From Burkholderia sp. Bp9143 (GTDB lineage Bacteria; Pseudomonadota; Gammaproteobacteria; Burkholderiales; Burkholderiaceae), in NCBI RefSeq assembly GCF_003853645.1, contig NZ_QTPO01000004.1:62001-126000 (forward strand): DNA of 64,000 bases, in the 5' to 3' direction. Shown piece after piece: positions 17,258 to 26,893 of this stretch. Both the position numbers and the translations under genes were made by a program. Numbering within the stretch: the first letter of the stretch is position 1; each line of letters starts with the position of its first letter. A model generated the notes under the pieces. It was not told the DNA's origin, searched no databases, and was given only the letters and a program-made list of their open reading frames with translations.

Positions 17258-18352
17258 TCACTTATGTTGCCTCGAATTCTGATCGCGAAAACTGACCAAA
17301 AGAATTTCCCGATCTGTAACTAGAAACTGATAACTACGCAAGAAGGATTCGTCCATCCCCGTCCCGCGCCAACCTCGATCTTTCGACCAGACAAAAAATT
17401 CCCAGCGACCTTCCTCGCTATACATACCGAACACTGCCGAGCCATCGGACGACATACCTAATGCATAGGACTTGCTTCCTTCCGGGCCCAACTTCACCAT
17501 CCCTTCCTTCGCAGTCCAACGAAATACGTGGCTTGCATCTCTTCGATTGGGGCCGTCAAACGTGGTGCCGACAACAACTGAGCCATCTCGTGATACGCCC
17601 ATCCATCGAGGGAAGTTGTCTTTCCCTCCCGCGTAACCGATAATCTGCATGCCCGCCGTCTTGGTCCAGTAAAAGACCGATGCGTGATTCCGATAAAAAT
17701 CGGAAGCCCACCCCACAATCGTTGAACCGTCACCGGAAACGCCAAGCGCTGCACTATCGGTCAGATTTAAAGCATTGAATACCGAATTGTCTGCAAGCGA
17801 CTGCACTCCCTCCTGTTCGGTCCAATAGAACGCTTTCGGATCGAAGTCTCGCTCCCACGACGTGCCCACAACGACCGTGCCGTTATCCGAAATACCCGAC
17901 GTTTCGACCTGACGCCAACCCACCCCAAACTTCCTCACCCCTCCCTTTTTTGTCCACCGAAACCCTTGTGCTCCGCGCCCCTCACTACGAGTCGCTCCGC
18001 TGATTGTCGATCCATCCGCAGAGAGGTTATAAGCACGCGTTACTTTTGAGCCGGGTATACGTAGATACTGGAACCCCGTTTGAGCGGTCCAGCGAACCGC
18101 CCTTGATGTTTCACTTGACTCATCCGACCGGAACCCGGCAATCACGCGTCCGTCAGCCGACGCCGCAATACAAGCCGCCGCATTCGTGTGACGTGGAGGA
18201 TCGAGGACAACCAACCTAAACGACCACGGGGATGTATCAACAGTCTCTTCACCGGCGCTCAAATTACCCGCGCCAACGAGAATGGAGACCGCGAATGCAA
18301 GGCGAGCGGCAACTCGACCGCGTCCGCACGACGCAATGATGGAAATTTTCAC
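17258..18352 (-). CDS. HAF-repeat secreted protein of unknown function
   Basis: A 364-residue protein with an N-terminal signal-like segment (about 1-33, ending near NLSAG). At least six approximate repeats follow, built on a G-S-DG-(S/T)-VVG core and an F-WT-GM phrase, as in HAF extracellular repeat proteins; they probably fold as a beta-propeller-like array. The apparent start is GTG at 18352, with purines too close upstream for a confident ribosome site, so the true start is uncertain. Base composition is more AT-rich than the flanking tss genes. It lies between vgrG (166 bp) and the YiaA-like gene (about 200 bp, nothing recognised) on the same strand. A role in the T6SS is possible by position only. 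Confidence 0.65.
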   Translation of the reverse strand: MKISIIASCGRGRVAARLAFAVSILVGAGNLSAGEETVDTSPWSFRLVVLDPPRHTNAAACIAASADGRVIAGFRSDESSETSRAVRWTAQTGFQYLRIPGSKVTRAYNLSADGSTISGATRSEGRGAQGFRWTKKGGVRKFGVGWRQVETSGISDNGTVVVGTSWERDFDPKAFYWTEQEGVQSLADNSVFNALNLTDSAALGVSGDGSTIVGWASDFYRNHASVFYWTKTAGMQIIGYAGGKDNFPRWMGVSRDGSVVVGTTFDGPNRRDASHVFRWTAKEGMVKLGPEGSKSYALGMSSDGSAVFGMYSEEGRWEFFVWSKDRGWRGTGMDESFLRSYQFLVTDREILLVSFRDQNSRQHK

Positions 18353-18556
18353 CCTCTTTGATCTCCTGGTTAACTCAATACATGTGTCTGACGAAGCCGG
18401 CGCCGAGATTGGTCATTTCAGCGTCGCTGGACCAACGTGGATTGAAATTCCCATTGCTCTCGAGCCAAATCAATACGGTCACGTATGTGTCAATCAGCTC
18501 GAATCGAGCGGCTTCGCCGCGACATCAATTCACATCTCGAGTCCGATGCCGATGGA

Positions 18557-19015
18557 TCAAACTCTGCTGTCTGAATCTTGAATCTCGAATGTCGTATTCG
18601 ACTCCGGAAATGCTGATCGGACGGCCTGAATATCGCGAGTATTCTTCTGGACAGCTACCGCACCGAAGAGACCGAGCACAAACGCCATGGCATAGAAGCC
18701 CTTTTCGCTCAGCGCGAGCGTTGCATTGAACAGCCCGACGCAGAGCAGCAGAATCGCGAGGATGAGCGACGTCCAGCTCAGGCCGTAGTAGATCCCGGTG
18801 ACCGGAATCCCCTCGACGCGATCGCGAACGCTCTTCTGCAACGAAATAGCCGCGTAGAGTCCGTACGCCAGCACCGTGAAGTAATACCCCCGCTCGTTGA
18901 GCTGCATGTCTGAGTTCCACAGGCCAATCAGGTATGCACATGCGCCCGCAAGCAGCGCGCCCCATGAGGCTGCAACGAATGCAAACGAAGGCTGTTGAGC
19001 TGAACGGTCGATCAT
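18557..19015 (-). CDS. YiaA/YiaB-family inner-membrane protein
   Basis: A 152-residue protein with two YiaA/B-type units, each made of paired hydrophobic helices (about 12-60 and 75-130). The phrases [16 protein letters not shown] and [16 protein letters not shown] mark the tandem repeat. Start MIDRSAQQ is preceded by AAAAAGGA at good spacing; longer in-frame starts would run into the tssK coding region. It lies 44 bp after tssK in the T6SS operon. The family has no established function. YiaA/B genes are not core T6SS parts, so its place here may be accessory. Confidence 0.75.
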   Translation of the reverse strand: MIDRSAQQPSFAFVAASWGALLAGACAYLIGLWNSDMQLNERGYYFTVLAYGLYAAISLQKSVRDRVEGIPVTGIYYGLSWTSLILAILLLCVGLFNATLALSEKGFYAMAFVLGLFGAVAVQKNTRDIQAVRSAFPESNTTFEIQDSDSRV

Positions 19016-19059
19016 CAGATTTCCTTTTTGAGGTGATTCGCTTCTTCGCGTGACCGCGC

Positions 19060-20406
19060 TTATGCGCGTACGCCCCACAACTCGAGCTTGAGCGACGGAA
19101 ACTCCCCCGCCACGTGCAGCGCAACGCCACCATGCCGCGCGACTTCCTCCCAAAGCGGCCCGCCCTGGGTCAGTTCGTAATAGATGTATCCCGCGTTGAA
19201 TGGAATCTGCCGCGGCGGCACCGGCAGCGCTTGCAGGCCGATACCCGGCAAGTGACTGCGCACGAGGCTCGGCAGCTTGTCCGACGGCCCCGCCTTCGCC
19301 TGCGCCAGAAACTGCTGCTGCAGCACATCCTGCGGCATCGCCGCATGCACGGCCAGCACCAGTGCGGTGAACCCTTGCATATCAACCGGATCGACCACCG
19401 CGTTACGCATGCCGTGACCGCGATCCTCCAGCACGATGCTCTGCGCGCTGCGCACCAACACGGCGTTAAGCAACCGGTGCGAGTCGTCGACGACCGGCTT
19501 CAGACACACGTGCGGCGTCGTATGCTGATACGGCGGGTGCGTTTCGAGCGGCCGGCGCGTGTCGGTGCGCAAATGCGTCGATAGCTCGCCCGCCATGCCG
19601 ATCAAGAGCGCATACACATCCGCCGGCGACGTCGCTGGCACCCGCAGCAGATGCTGCAGCAGCGGCTCGTAGCGGTTCAGAATCTGCAGCAGCAGGTAAT
19701 CGGTAACCGTTGCCGCGCTCGCGGTCGTGTCATCAGTGCCGGCGAGCCGCTGCGCCAGCGCATTCGCGCGCAGGCGCGCGAGATCATGAATCTTCGTGAC
19801 CCAGCGCGTGAGCAGGCCGCTCGCGCCGTAACCGGATACCGGCGGCACGAGCGTGTCGTCGAGCACGATGCTGCCGTCCGCGCGGATCGTCTTCACGCAC
19901 GTGAGTGCGAGACCGATCCAGGCATCGCCCAGTTCCTTCTCCGGCAGCAGGCGTACTCGCAAGTTCGACAGTTGCACCGACTCGGGCGCAAGACCGATCG
20001 AGTTCGTGTCGCGCAGCTCGGTGTCGAACACCTGATAGCGTGCGAGCGAATCGGACGTGTTGTCGAAGGTGGTCTCCTCGCAATTCGGCAACCGGACGGG
20101 CACGGCCAGATAGATGACCTGGTCGAGATGCTCCTGCCGAATCGTCAACGGCGGCGGCAACGGCGTGTTGCCCGGTGCATCGAACGGCGTGCCGTCGGCG
20201 AACACGCCCGCGGCCGACTTGACGATGACCTTGCCAAGTGCGAGCGCCTCGATGTCCAGCGCAAAGTGCGTGAAACCGAAAAAGAACGGCGACAGCGGCG
20301 CCGCGCGCTGATGCGCGTATTTCTCGAAATAGCGGTCCTGCTGCTGGAACAGCTGCGGACGGAAGAACAGCCCTTCCTGCCAGGCGACCTTGGCGTACCA
20401 GCTCAT
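19060..20406 (-). CDS. tssK: T6SS baseplate protein TssK
   Basis: A 448-residue protein beginning [26 protein letters not shown], split by convention into the conserved N-terminal shell domain and a C-terminal head. It contains the family phrase FGFTHFALD near residue 45. TssK trimers link the baseplate (TssE/F/G and VgrG) to the TssL/TssM membrane complex in the cytoplasm. It follows tssJ by 31 bp in the leftward operon. Confidence 0.95.
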   Translation of the reverse strand: MSWYAKVAWQEGLFFRPQLFQQQDRYFEKYAHQRAAPLSPFFFGFTHFALDIEALALGKVIVKSAAGVFADGTPFDAPGNTPLPPPLTIRQEHLDQVIYLAVPVRLPNCEETTFDNTSDSLARYQVFDTELRDTNSIGLAPESVQLSNLRVRLLPEKELGDAWIGLALTCVKTIRADGSIVLDDTLVPPVSGYGASGLLTRWVTKIHDLARLRANALAQRLAGTDDTTASAATVTDYLLLQILNRYEPLLQHLLRVPATSPADVYALLIGMAGELSTHLRTDTRRPLETHPPYQHTTPHVCLKPVVDDSHRLLNAVLVRSAQSIVLEDRGHGMRNAVVDPVDMQGFTALVLAVHAAMPQDVLQQQFLAQAKAGPSDKLPSLVRSHLPGIGLQALPVPPRQIPFNAGYIYYELTQGGPLWEEVARHGGVALHVAGEFPSLKLELWGVRA

Positions 20407-20437
20407 GCGTGCCGTCCGTTTTGTTGCGCGACGTGTT

Positions 20438-20944
20438 TCATTTCTTGGCTTCCGTGATCTTGACGGCCTTGGCCTCGAGATCGATGGTCAGTTTCAGCTT
20501 CGGCGTGAACAAGCGATACCACGCCTTGTCCGGTGCGGCCGGCATCGCATAGGCCGCGCGCCACACCGCGTTCGGCAAGTCACGATAAGCCGCGATCACG
20601 CCGATGGTCTTCGTGGCCGGATCGGGCCGGCGTACGAACGTCTGGTGCTCGCCAGGGCGCAACTGCAACTCGTCGCGTTTCGCAACGTCGTCGGCCAGCA
20701 CCGTTTTATCCTGGGTCTGCAGCGTGAAAAAGTCGGCTGCCTCGAAGGCACCGTCGTTCTTCAGTTCGTAAATGCGCACGACGATCGGCGCAGCCCTTCC
20801 CCGGTCGTCCGGATTGACATCGGGCAGCGCGTTCACGCGCATGTCGAGCCGGATCGGCTCCTTCGGCTTCGGCTCGCCACTGCTCGCGCAGGCGGAAAGC
20901 GCAAGCAAACAGGCCAGCGTGGCGACGGTCGGTATCGAACGCAT
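20438..20944 (-). CDS. tssJ: T6SS outer-membrane lipoprotein TssJ
   Basis: A 168-residue lipoprotein. The signal peptide ends in the lipobox LSAC, with the acylated Cys at residue 19. The beta-sandwich fold carries VNALPDVNPDDRGRAAPIVV followed by RIYEL, typical of the TssJ/VasD family. TssJ sits on the inner face of the outer membrane and binds the periplasmic end of TssM. A strong hairpin (20977-21021) separates it from hcp. Confidence 0.93.
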   Translation of the reverse strand: MRSIPTVATLACLLALSACASSGEPKPKEPIRLDMRVNALPDVNPDDRGRAAPIVVRIYELKNDGAFEAADFFTLQTQDKTVLADDVAKRDELQLRPGEHQTFVRRPDPATKTIGVIAAYRDLPNAVWRAAYAMPAAPDKAWYRLFTPKLKLTIDLEAKAVKITEAKK

Positions 20945-20976
20945 CCGGCTATGAACCCTTATTCACTGTGTGGGAC

Positions 20977-21021
20977 GCCCCACAACCGGCGGAGACGATG
21001 CGCCTGCGCCGGTTGTGGGGC
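20977..21021 (-). other. Strong hairpin between hcp and tssJ
   Basis: Two perfect 15-bp arms (20977-20991 and 21007-21021) with a 15-base loop lie 10 bases past the hcp stop. There is no T-run, so it is not a classical terminator. It could protect the 3' end of an hcp transcript or dampen read-through into tssJ. Confidence 0.75.
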
Positions 21022-21031
21022 ATCCGCGCGA

Positions 21032-21517
21032 TTACGCTTCCTTGTTGCCCTTGATGTCGAAGCTCGCGGTCACGGCGCCACCGCTGCCGCCCTGCGCGTT
21101 CTGCACGACGTACTCTTGCTTGACCTTCGCGAACGACAGCGACACCGATTCACGGCTCTTTTCCGCGTCGTTCTTGCTGCCCGACGGCTTCACGCGCGTG
21201 ACGATCACGTCGCTCATCGTGAGCTTCAGATATTCCAGCGGGTTGCCGCCGGCCTTGCGCATCACCAGCGTTGCCTGGTCGATGTGCTTGCCCGTGAGCG
21301 CGTACTTCATCAGGTTCGGGCTGGCGCGGTCGATGTTGTGGTCGAACGTCAGATCCTTGACGGTCGCCTTGCCGGCACCGCCGCCGCTGCCGGCGTGCAT
21401 CGTCGATTCCTGCTGGATGTCCCACTCCCAGTTCAGAACCTCGATTTCGTCCTTGTGCTTGTCGTCAAGCGACTCGCCGTTGATGCCGTCGATCTTCAGG
21501 AAAATATCTTGTGCCAT
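21032..21517 (-). CDS. hcp: T6SS inner-tube protein Hcp (TssD)
   Basis: A 161-residue Hcp beginning MAQDIFLKIDGINGES, with the typical beta-barrel phrases EVLNWEWDIQQ and SVSLSFAKVKQEYVVQN. Hexameric rings stack into the tube propelled by the TssB/TssC sheath. The ATG has an AAGGAG box six bases upstream. The gene is bracketed by an intrinsic terminator-like hairpin just upstream (21539-21585) and a 15-bp hairpin downstream, suggesting that its transcript level is set separately from the other tss genes. Confidence 0.97.
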   Translation of the reverse strand: MAQDIFLKIDGINGESLDDKHKDEIEVLNWEWDIQQESTMHAGSGGGAGKATVKDLTFDHNIDRASPNLMKYALTGKHIDQATLVMRKAGGNPLEYLKLTMSDVIVTRVKPSGSKNDAEKSRESVSLSFAKVKQEYVVQNAQGGSGGAVTASFDIKGNKEA

Positions 21518-21538
21518 GTCAATGCTCCTTGTTTGAAT

Positions 21539-21585
21539 AAAAAAAGGCCGCTCACCACGAGAGAAGTTGGTCCAACGCGCGGCCC
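21539..21585 (-). terminator. Terminator/attenuator between tssC and hcp
   Basis: On the minus strand a GGGCCGC ... GCGGCC stem with an inner TTGGACCAA arm is followed by seven T, an intrinsic terminator layout. It ends about 20 bases before the hcp ATG, leaving no room for a downstream promoter, so it must be partly read through or regulated. Confidence 0.75.
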
Positions 21586-21601
21586 GAGAGGCTCAATTCG
21601 C

Positions 21602-23095
21602 TTACGCCGCTTCCTTGATCGACGGCAGCTTCGTCACGAGCCGCAGCGAGACGGTCAGCCCTTCGAGCTGGAAGTGCGGACGCAGGAAGAATTTCGAGTT
21701 GTAGTAGCCGGGGTTGCCCTCGACCTCCTCGACGAGCACTTCAGCGGCCGCGAGCGGCCGGCGCGCCTTCGTCTCCTGCGACGAGTTGGTCGGATCGGCA
21801 TCGACGTAATGCATGATCCATTCGTTCAGCCACCGCTGCATGTCTTCGCGCTCCTTGAACGCGCCGATCTTGTCGCGCACGATGCACTTCAGGTAGTGCG
21901 CGAAGCGCGAGCACGCGAACAGATATGGCAGGCGCGCGGACAGGTTCGCGTTGGCCGTCGCGTCCGCATCGTGATACTCGGCAGGCTTCTGCAGCGATTG
22001 GGCGCCGATGAAGGTCGCGTGATCGGTGTTCTTGCGGTGTACGAGCGGAATGAAGCCGTTCTTCGACAGCTCGGCCTCGCGCCGGTCCGAGATCGCGATT
22101 TCGGTCGGACACTTCATGTCGACGCCGCCATCGTCGGTCGGGAACGTGTGGGTCGGCAGATTCTCGACCGTGCCGCCCGATTCGACGCCGCGAATCAGCG
22201 AGCACCAGCCGTACTGCTTGAACGAGCGGTTGATGTTGACGCCCATCGCGTACGCCGCGTTCGCCCAGCCATAGCGCCCATGGTCCGAACCGTTCGTGTC
22301 TTCCTCGAAATCGAATTCGTCGACCGGGTTGGTTTTCGCGCCATACGGCAGGCGCGCGAGGAATCGCGGCATCGCGAGCCCGACATAGCGCGCGTCCTCG
22401 GTGTTGCGCATCGAGTTCCACGCGGTGTATTCGAGGTTCTGCGTGAAAATCTTCGTCAGGTCACGCGGGTTCGCGAGTTCCTGCCACGACTCCATCTGCA
22501 GAACTGACGGTGCGGCGCCGGTGATAAACGGTGTGTGCGCGGCAGCCGAGACCTTCGCGATCGAGCCGAGCAGATCGACGTCCGGCGGCGTATGGTCGAA
22601 GTAGTAGTCTGCAACGAGGCACCCGTACGGCTCGCCGCCAAGCTGGCCGTACTCCTGTTCGTAGATCTGCTTGAAGAGCGGGCTCTGATCCCAGGCAAGG
22701 CCCTTGTAGCGGCGCATCGTGCGATGCAGCTCGGCCTTCGAGACATCCATGAAGCGAATCTTCAGGTGTTCGTCGATTTCGGTGTTCGACACGAGGTGAT
22801 TCAGGCCGCGCCAGGCGGATTCGAGCGCCTGGTAATCCGCGTGATGCAGGATCAGGTTGATCTGCTCGGAGAGCTTGTGATCGATCTGTGCGATGATCGC
22901 CGCAATGCTCTTGTATGCATCGTCACTGATCGTCGCCGTTTGAGCCAGCGCCTGCTCGGCGAGCGACTGAACGGCCAGTTCGACGGCTTCGCGCGCGTCG
23001 TCGGTCTTGGGGCGGAACTCGCGCTCCAGCAGCTGAGTGAAATCGGACTCGGTGGCTGTCTGCACAACTGCGGCCCGGGCTTCCTGTTTCGCCAT
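21602..23095 (-). CDS. tssC: T6SS contractile sheath large subunit TssC
   Basis: A 497-residue protein with family phrases LESAWRGLNHLVSNTE near 80, SSQETKARRPLAAAEVLVEE near 440 and HFQLEGLTVSLRLV near the end. TssC pairs with TssB to build the contractile sheath; ClpV recycles it after firing. Start MAKQEARAA lies 8-9 bases after an AAGG box; three codons of possible upstream extension (from 23104) have no room for a ribosome site. It follows tssB by 27 bp. Confidence 0.96.
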   Translation of the reverse strand: MAKQEARAAVVQTATESDFTQLLEREFRPKTDDAREAVELAVQSLAEQALAQTATISDDAYKSIAAIIAQIDHKLSEQINLILHHADYQALESAWRGLNHLVSNTEIDEHLKIRFMDVSKAELHRTMRRYKGLAWDQSPLFKQIYEQEYGQLGGEPYGCLVADYYFDHTPPDVDLLGSIAKVSAAAHTPFITGAAPSVLQMESWQELANPRDLTKIFTQNLEYTAWNSMRNTEDARYVGLAMPRFLARLPYGAKTNPVDEFDFEEDTNGSDHGRYGWANAAYAMGVNINRSFKQYGWCSLIRGVESGGTVENLPTHTFPTDDGGVDMKCPTEIAISDRREAELSKNGFIPLVHRKNTDHATFIGAQSLQKPAEYHDADATANANLSARLPYLFACSRFAHYLKCIVRDKIGAFKEREDMQRWLNEWIMHYVDADPTNSSQETKARRPLAAAEVLVEEVEGNPGYYNSKFFLRPHFQLEGLTVSLRLVTKLPSIKEAA

Positions 23096-23122
23096 GATGG
23101 TCATCCTTTATCGGTTCGTCGA

Positions 23123-23665
23123 TCAGTTCGCGCCGTCTTGATCGGCAGTTTCGTCCGCTTGCCGCTCGGGCTTCTGGGCGGCGGCCAGCGATTTGAGCAG
23201 CGCCGGGTCTTGCAGCAACTGCGTGACGAGCGCCTCGGCACCCGACTTGCCATCCATGTAGGTCTGCAGATTGGCGAGTTGCGTACGCGCTTCCAGCAGT
23301 TGGCGCAGCGGCTCGACCTTGCGCGCGATCGCGGCAGGCGAAAAATCCTCCATACTCTCGAAGGTCATGTCGACCATCATCTGGCCGTCGCCCGTCAGCG
23401 TATTCGGCACGGCGAACGCGACGCGCGGCCGGATCGCCTTCATGCGCTCGTCGAAGTTGTCGATGTCGATCTCGAGAAAGCGCCGGTCCGATACCGCCGG
23501 CAGCGGCTCGACCGGATGCTTTCCCGACAGATCGGCGAGCACGCCCATCACGAACGGCAGCTCGACCTTCTTCTCCGAGCCGTAGACCTCGACGTCGTAC
23601 TCGATCTGCACACGCGGCGCACGGTTGCGCGCAATGAATTTCTGCGAACTGCTGGAAGCGGCCAT
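23123..23665 (-). CDS. tssB: T6SS contractile sheath small subunit TssB
   Basis: A 180-residue protein beginning MAASSSSQKFIARNRAPRV, with the hallmark VELPFVMGVLADLSG near residue 35. It heterodimerises with TssC in the sheath. An in-frame extension to 23836 would cross into tssH and is rejected. It is the second gene after tssH, with a 38-bp gap. Confidence 0.96.
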   Translation of the reverse strand: MAASSSSQKFIARNRAPRVQIEYDVEVYGSEKKVELPFVMGVLADLSGKHPVEPLPAVSDRRFLEIDIDNFDERMKAIRPRVAFAVPNTLTGDGQMMVDMTFESMEDFSPAAIARKVEPLRQLLEARTQLANLQTYMDGKSGAEALVTQLLQDPALLKSLAAAQKPERQADETADQDGAN

Positions 23666-23703
23666 GGATGAAACTCCTGAACGGTGGTGGTGGGACGGCA
23701 AGC

Positions 23704-26397
23704 TCAGCGAACCGGCTCGTCTGAATGAAGGGCGGTCGCCTCGAACGCGAGGGCCTGCGCCGGTGCGTCGGACGGGTCGACCACGCCGATCGCAATACGC
23801 GACAGGGTCTGCTTCGACGCGAAGGCATCGAGCCACAGCGCGGACAAGCGGGGCAGCACGTGCTGCTCGATGAATCCGATCAGCACGCGTGCGCCGGTCT
23901 CCTGCACGAGACAGCGGCCGACGATGTAATCGACGACCGCGTCGTCGTACGTCAGCGCGATGTCGTGGCTGGCGGCCATACGCTGGACGACGCGCCCCAG
24001 ATGCAGGCGCACGATGCTGGCGAGCGCACTGTCGGCGAGCGGCCGGTAGGGCACGACGGTCACGCGCCCGACGAATGCCGCCGGGAAAGCCTTGAGTAGT
24101 TCGGGCGTCAGTGCTTCCCGCAGGCCATCCTGATTCGGCGCGATCGACAGATCGGCACAGAGACTCGTGCTCAGTTCGGAACCGACGTTGCTCGTGAGCA
24201 GGATCGTCGTATTGCGGAAATCGATGTAGCGGCCGTCGCCGTCCTCCATGTAGCCCTTGTCGAATACCTGGAAGAACATCTCGTGCACGTCGCGGTGGGC
24301 CTTCTCGATCTCGTCGAGCAATACGACCGAATACGGACGGCGGCGCACCGCTTCGGTCAGCACCCCGCCCTCGCCGTAGCCGACATAACCCGGAGGCGCG
24401 CCCTTCAGGCCCGAAACGGTGTGTGCCTCCTGATACTCGCTCATGTTGATCGTGATCAGGTTCTGTTCACCGCCGTACAGCGCTTCGGCCAGCGCCAGCG
24501 CGGTTTCCGTCTTGCCGACGCCCGAGGGACCGGCAAGCAGGAATACGCCGAGCGGTTTCTTCGGGTCCGTGAGGCCCGCGCGTGCGGTCTGCACACGTTC
24601 GCCAATTTGACGCAGCGCGTCGGTCTGGCCAATCACGCGTGCCTCGAGCGTGTCGGGGAGCGTGCGCACCGCGGCGACCTCATCGGTCACCATGCGGCCG
24701 ACAGGGATGCCGGTCCAATCGGATACGATTTCCGCGACGATCGCCTCGTCGACCTCGGGGAATACGAGCGGCGCATCGCCTTGCAGCGCAGCGAGCGCGT
24801 GTTCGAGTTCGCGCAGCTTCGGAAGCGCCGCCGCCTCGTCCCGTGGGGATTCGTCGTCGCGGGGTCCAATGGCCTCGCGCGCGGCCAGCAACGCCTGCGC
24901 GGCGGCCGCCTGAGCGCGCCATCGATGCTCGACCGCAGCCTCTTCGGTCGCCAATGTATCGATGCGCGTTCGCACGGACGTCAACGCCCTGTCGGTATCC
25001 AGCCCGATACGGGCCTCCTGCACGAGCAATGCTTCCTCGGCGCGCGCGGCCGCTAAACGCTGGCGCACGTCGTCCAGTTCGCGTGGCGCGGCATGCTGCG
25101 ACAGCGCCACGCGCGCACAGGCGGTGTCAAGCAGGCTGATGGCCTTGTCCGGCAACTGACGCGACGGAATGTAACGGTGCGACAGCGTTACCGCCGCACG
25201 AATCGCTTCGTCAAGCACCACGACGCCGTGATGCCGGGAAAACGTTTGTACGAGCCCGCGCACCATATCGACGGCAGCAGCCTCGGACGGCTCCGCGATC
25301 TGCAGCACCTGGAAGCGTCGCGTGAGCGCCGGATCCTTTTCGATGTGACGCTTGTACTCGGCCCAGGTCGTCGCACCGATCGTACGGATCGTGCCACGCG
25401 CAAGCGCGGGTTTCAGCAGATTGGCGGCATCGCCCGTGCCCGCCTGTCCGCCGGCGCCAATCAGCGTGTGAATCTCGTCAATGAAGAGGATCACCGGCAC
25501 CGGCGATTTTGCAGCGGCTTCGAGCAGCCCTTTCAGACGCGCCTCGAACTCCCCTTTCATGCTCGCGCCGGCGAGCAATGCGCCGACGTCGAGCGACAGC
25601 AGCCGCACGTCGGCGAGCTTCGGCGGCACATTGCCCGATGCAATCGCGCGCGCCAGTCCTTCCACGACGGCCGTTTTGCCGACACCGGCCTCCCCCGTTA
25701 CGAGCGGGTTGTTCTGCCGACGGCGCAGCAGCACGTCGATCATCGTGCGAATCTCGAGTTCACGGCCGATGACCGGATCGATCTCGCCCGCGCGAGCGCG
25801 CGCTGTCAGGTCTGCACAGTACTGGTCGAGCGAACCACCCTTCGATGCGACTGGAATCGCGCCGGACGCCTCGCCCGGCGTTGCCGCCGAACAGTCGCTG
25901 TGGTCGTACGGCGCATCGGCGGCTTCGGGCGAGCCGTCGATCCATGCGGGCAACTCATCGCCCAGCCCGTCGACAGGGATCTTGCCAAACGCGGGGGAGA
26001 TTGACAGCAGAACGCGCCGCAACTCGGGCGTCGAGACAAGCGCAGCGACGAGCCATGCGCCGCGCACACGGCGATCGCCATGACTCAGCGTCGCGAGCAC
26101 CCACGCGCGTTCGATCGCCATCTCGATGTGCCACGAGAAATCGCTGATCGAACTGGCGCCGGCCGGCAGCGCGGCCAACGCTCTTGCGAAATCCCGATCC
26201 AGTGCGTCGCGGTCGATGCCAGCGTGCCGCACGATGCGATGCAGGTCACTATCGGGTTGCTGCAGGAGCTGATGCAACCAGTGGACGAGCTCCACGTACG
26301 GATTGCCGCGCAGCTTGCAGAACTGTGTCGCCGATTCGATGCTGCGGTAGAGCTGAACCCCGAGCTTGCCGAACAGCGCCTGGCGTGAAATCGTCAT
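23704..26397 (-). CDS. tssH: T6SS AAA+ disaggregase TssH (ClpV)
   Basis: An 897-residue Hsp100 protein. The N-terminal TssC-binding domain is at 1-150. AAA module 1 has Walker A GEAGVGKT near 233 and Walker B VILFIDEIHTL. A middle coiled region lies at about 410-540. AAA module 2 has GPSGVGKT near 622 and VVLLDEIEKAH. It unfolds contracted sheath so that TssB and TssC can be reused. The ATG follows AAGAAGG at good spacing. It is the first gene of the leftward operon, divergent from tagK across 496 bp. TagJ, encoded in the other arm, is known to link ClpV with the sheath in some T6SS. Confidence 0.96.
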   Translation of the reverse strand: MTISRQALFGKLGVQLYRSIESATQFCKLRGNPYVELVHWLHQLLQQPDSDLHRIVRHAGIDRDALDRDFARALAALPAGASSISDFSWHIEMAIERAWVLATLSHGDRRVRGAWLVAALVSTPELRRVLLSISPAFGKIPVDGLGDELPAWIDGSPEAADAPYDHSDCSAATPGEASGAIPVASKGGSLDQYCADLTARARAGEIDPVIGRELEIRTMIDVLLRRRQNNPLVTGEAGVGKTAVVEGLARAIASGNVPPKLADVRLLSLDVGALLAGASMKGEFEARLKGLLEAAAKSPVPVILFIDEIHTLIGAGGQAGTGDAANLLKPALARGTIRTIGATTWAEYKRHIEKDPALTRRFQVLQIAEPSEAAAVDMVRGLVQTFSRHHGVVVLDEAIRAAVTLSHRYIPSRQLPDKAISLLDTACARVALSQHAAPRELDDVRQRLAAARAEEALLVQEARIGLDTDRALTSVRTRIDTLATEEAAVEHRWRAQAAAAQALLAAREAIGPRDDESPRDEAAALPKLRELEHALAALQGDAPLVFPEVDEAIVAEIVSDWTGIPVGRMVTDEVAAVRTLPDTLEARVIGQTDALRQIGERVQTARAGLTDPKKPLGVFLLAGPSGVGKTETALALAEALYGGEQNLITINMSEYQEAHTVSGLKGAPPGYVGYGEGGVLTEAVRRRPYSVVLLDEIEKAHRDVHEMFFQVFDKGYMEDGDGRYIDFRNTTILLTSNVGSELSTSLCADLSIAPNQDGLREALTPELLKAFPAAFVGRVTVVPYRPLADSALASIVRLHLGRVVQRMAASHDIALTYDDAVVDYIVGRCLVQETGARVLIGFIEQHVLPRLSALWLDAFASKQTLSRIAIGVVDPSDAPAQALAFEATALHSDEPVR

Positions 26398-26893
26398 GCG
26401 AACCTTCTTGTTGTTGATTCGGTATGTTCCTGGCTCTGGGCAGAGCGATCAGGAATCCTATTCAGGCAGCATTGGCCTATTGCCGCATTTCACACACAAA
26501 TAAAGTGAAGTCCTCTCAGGCCGCGCATTATTCCAATTAATTCACGTCGCCGTCAACCCATGCAAATGGGCAGAAACGCGCACTGAACCACCCTTGGAAC
26601 TTCGCGCCAATCAAGGGGCGCAGGAATCACCAACCGCGCAGCACGCGCACAAATTCCACAAGCATTACGGCACACAAGTCGTTGTTTTAATTTATAAATT
26701 ACACCATAAATGCAAACGTTTTTTAACAATTCGTGATTTTCGAGACACTATCTTGATATTCATCCATCCCGGCAGACACCAATCAATTAATTATTTCGAG
26801 ACTTAATCTCGATAATATTTTCAAATAAAGGCACCCCATTTAATTGCACACTCTCATGGGTAAAATGCGCATTCCGTCATCACTGCCTCTTCC
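26398..26893. promoter_or_regulatory. AT-rich divergent promoter region of the T6SS locus
   Basis: No gene is seen in these 496 bp. The part at about 26640-26870 is far more AT-rich than its surroundings, a typical silencer (H-NS-type) and promoter target. It separates tssH (leftward) from tagK (rightward). No sigma-54 box was found on either strand. It contains the repeated element described separately. Confidence 0.75.
26741..26814 (+). promoter_or_regulatory. Two copies of an 18-bp operator-like element
   Basis: CGAGACACTATCTTGATA (26741-26758) and CGAGACTTAATCTCGATA (26797-26814) are direct repeats 56 bp apart with 14 of 18 identical positions; both are preceded by TTT. The second is itself an inverted repeat, CGAGA-N5-TCTCG. 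Position and form suggest binding sites of one regulator acting on both T6SS arms; the regulator is unknown. Confidence 0.6.

Noticed and set aside
18353..18556. Small genes between the HAF-repeat gene and the YiaA-like gene
   Set aside because: Short frames exist on both strands but none has a ribosome site, recognisable motif or good composition.
26461..26480. Sigma-54 box TTGGCCTATTGCC upstream of tssH
   Set aside because: The GG and GC pairs are too close together for a -24/-12 promoter.
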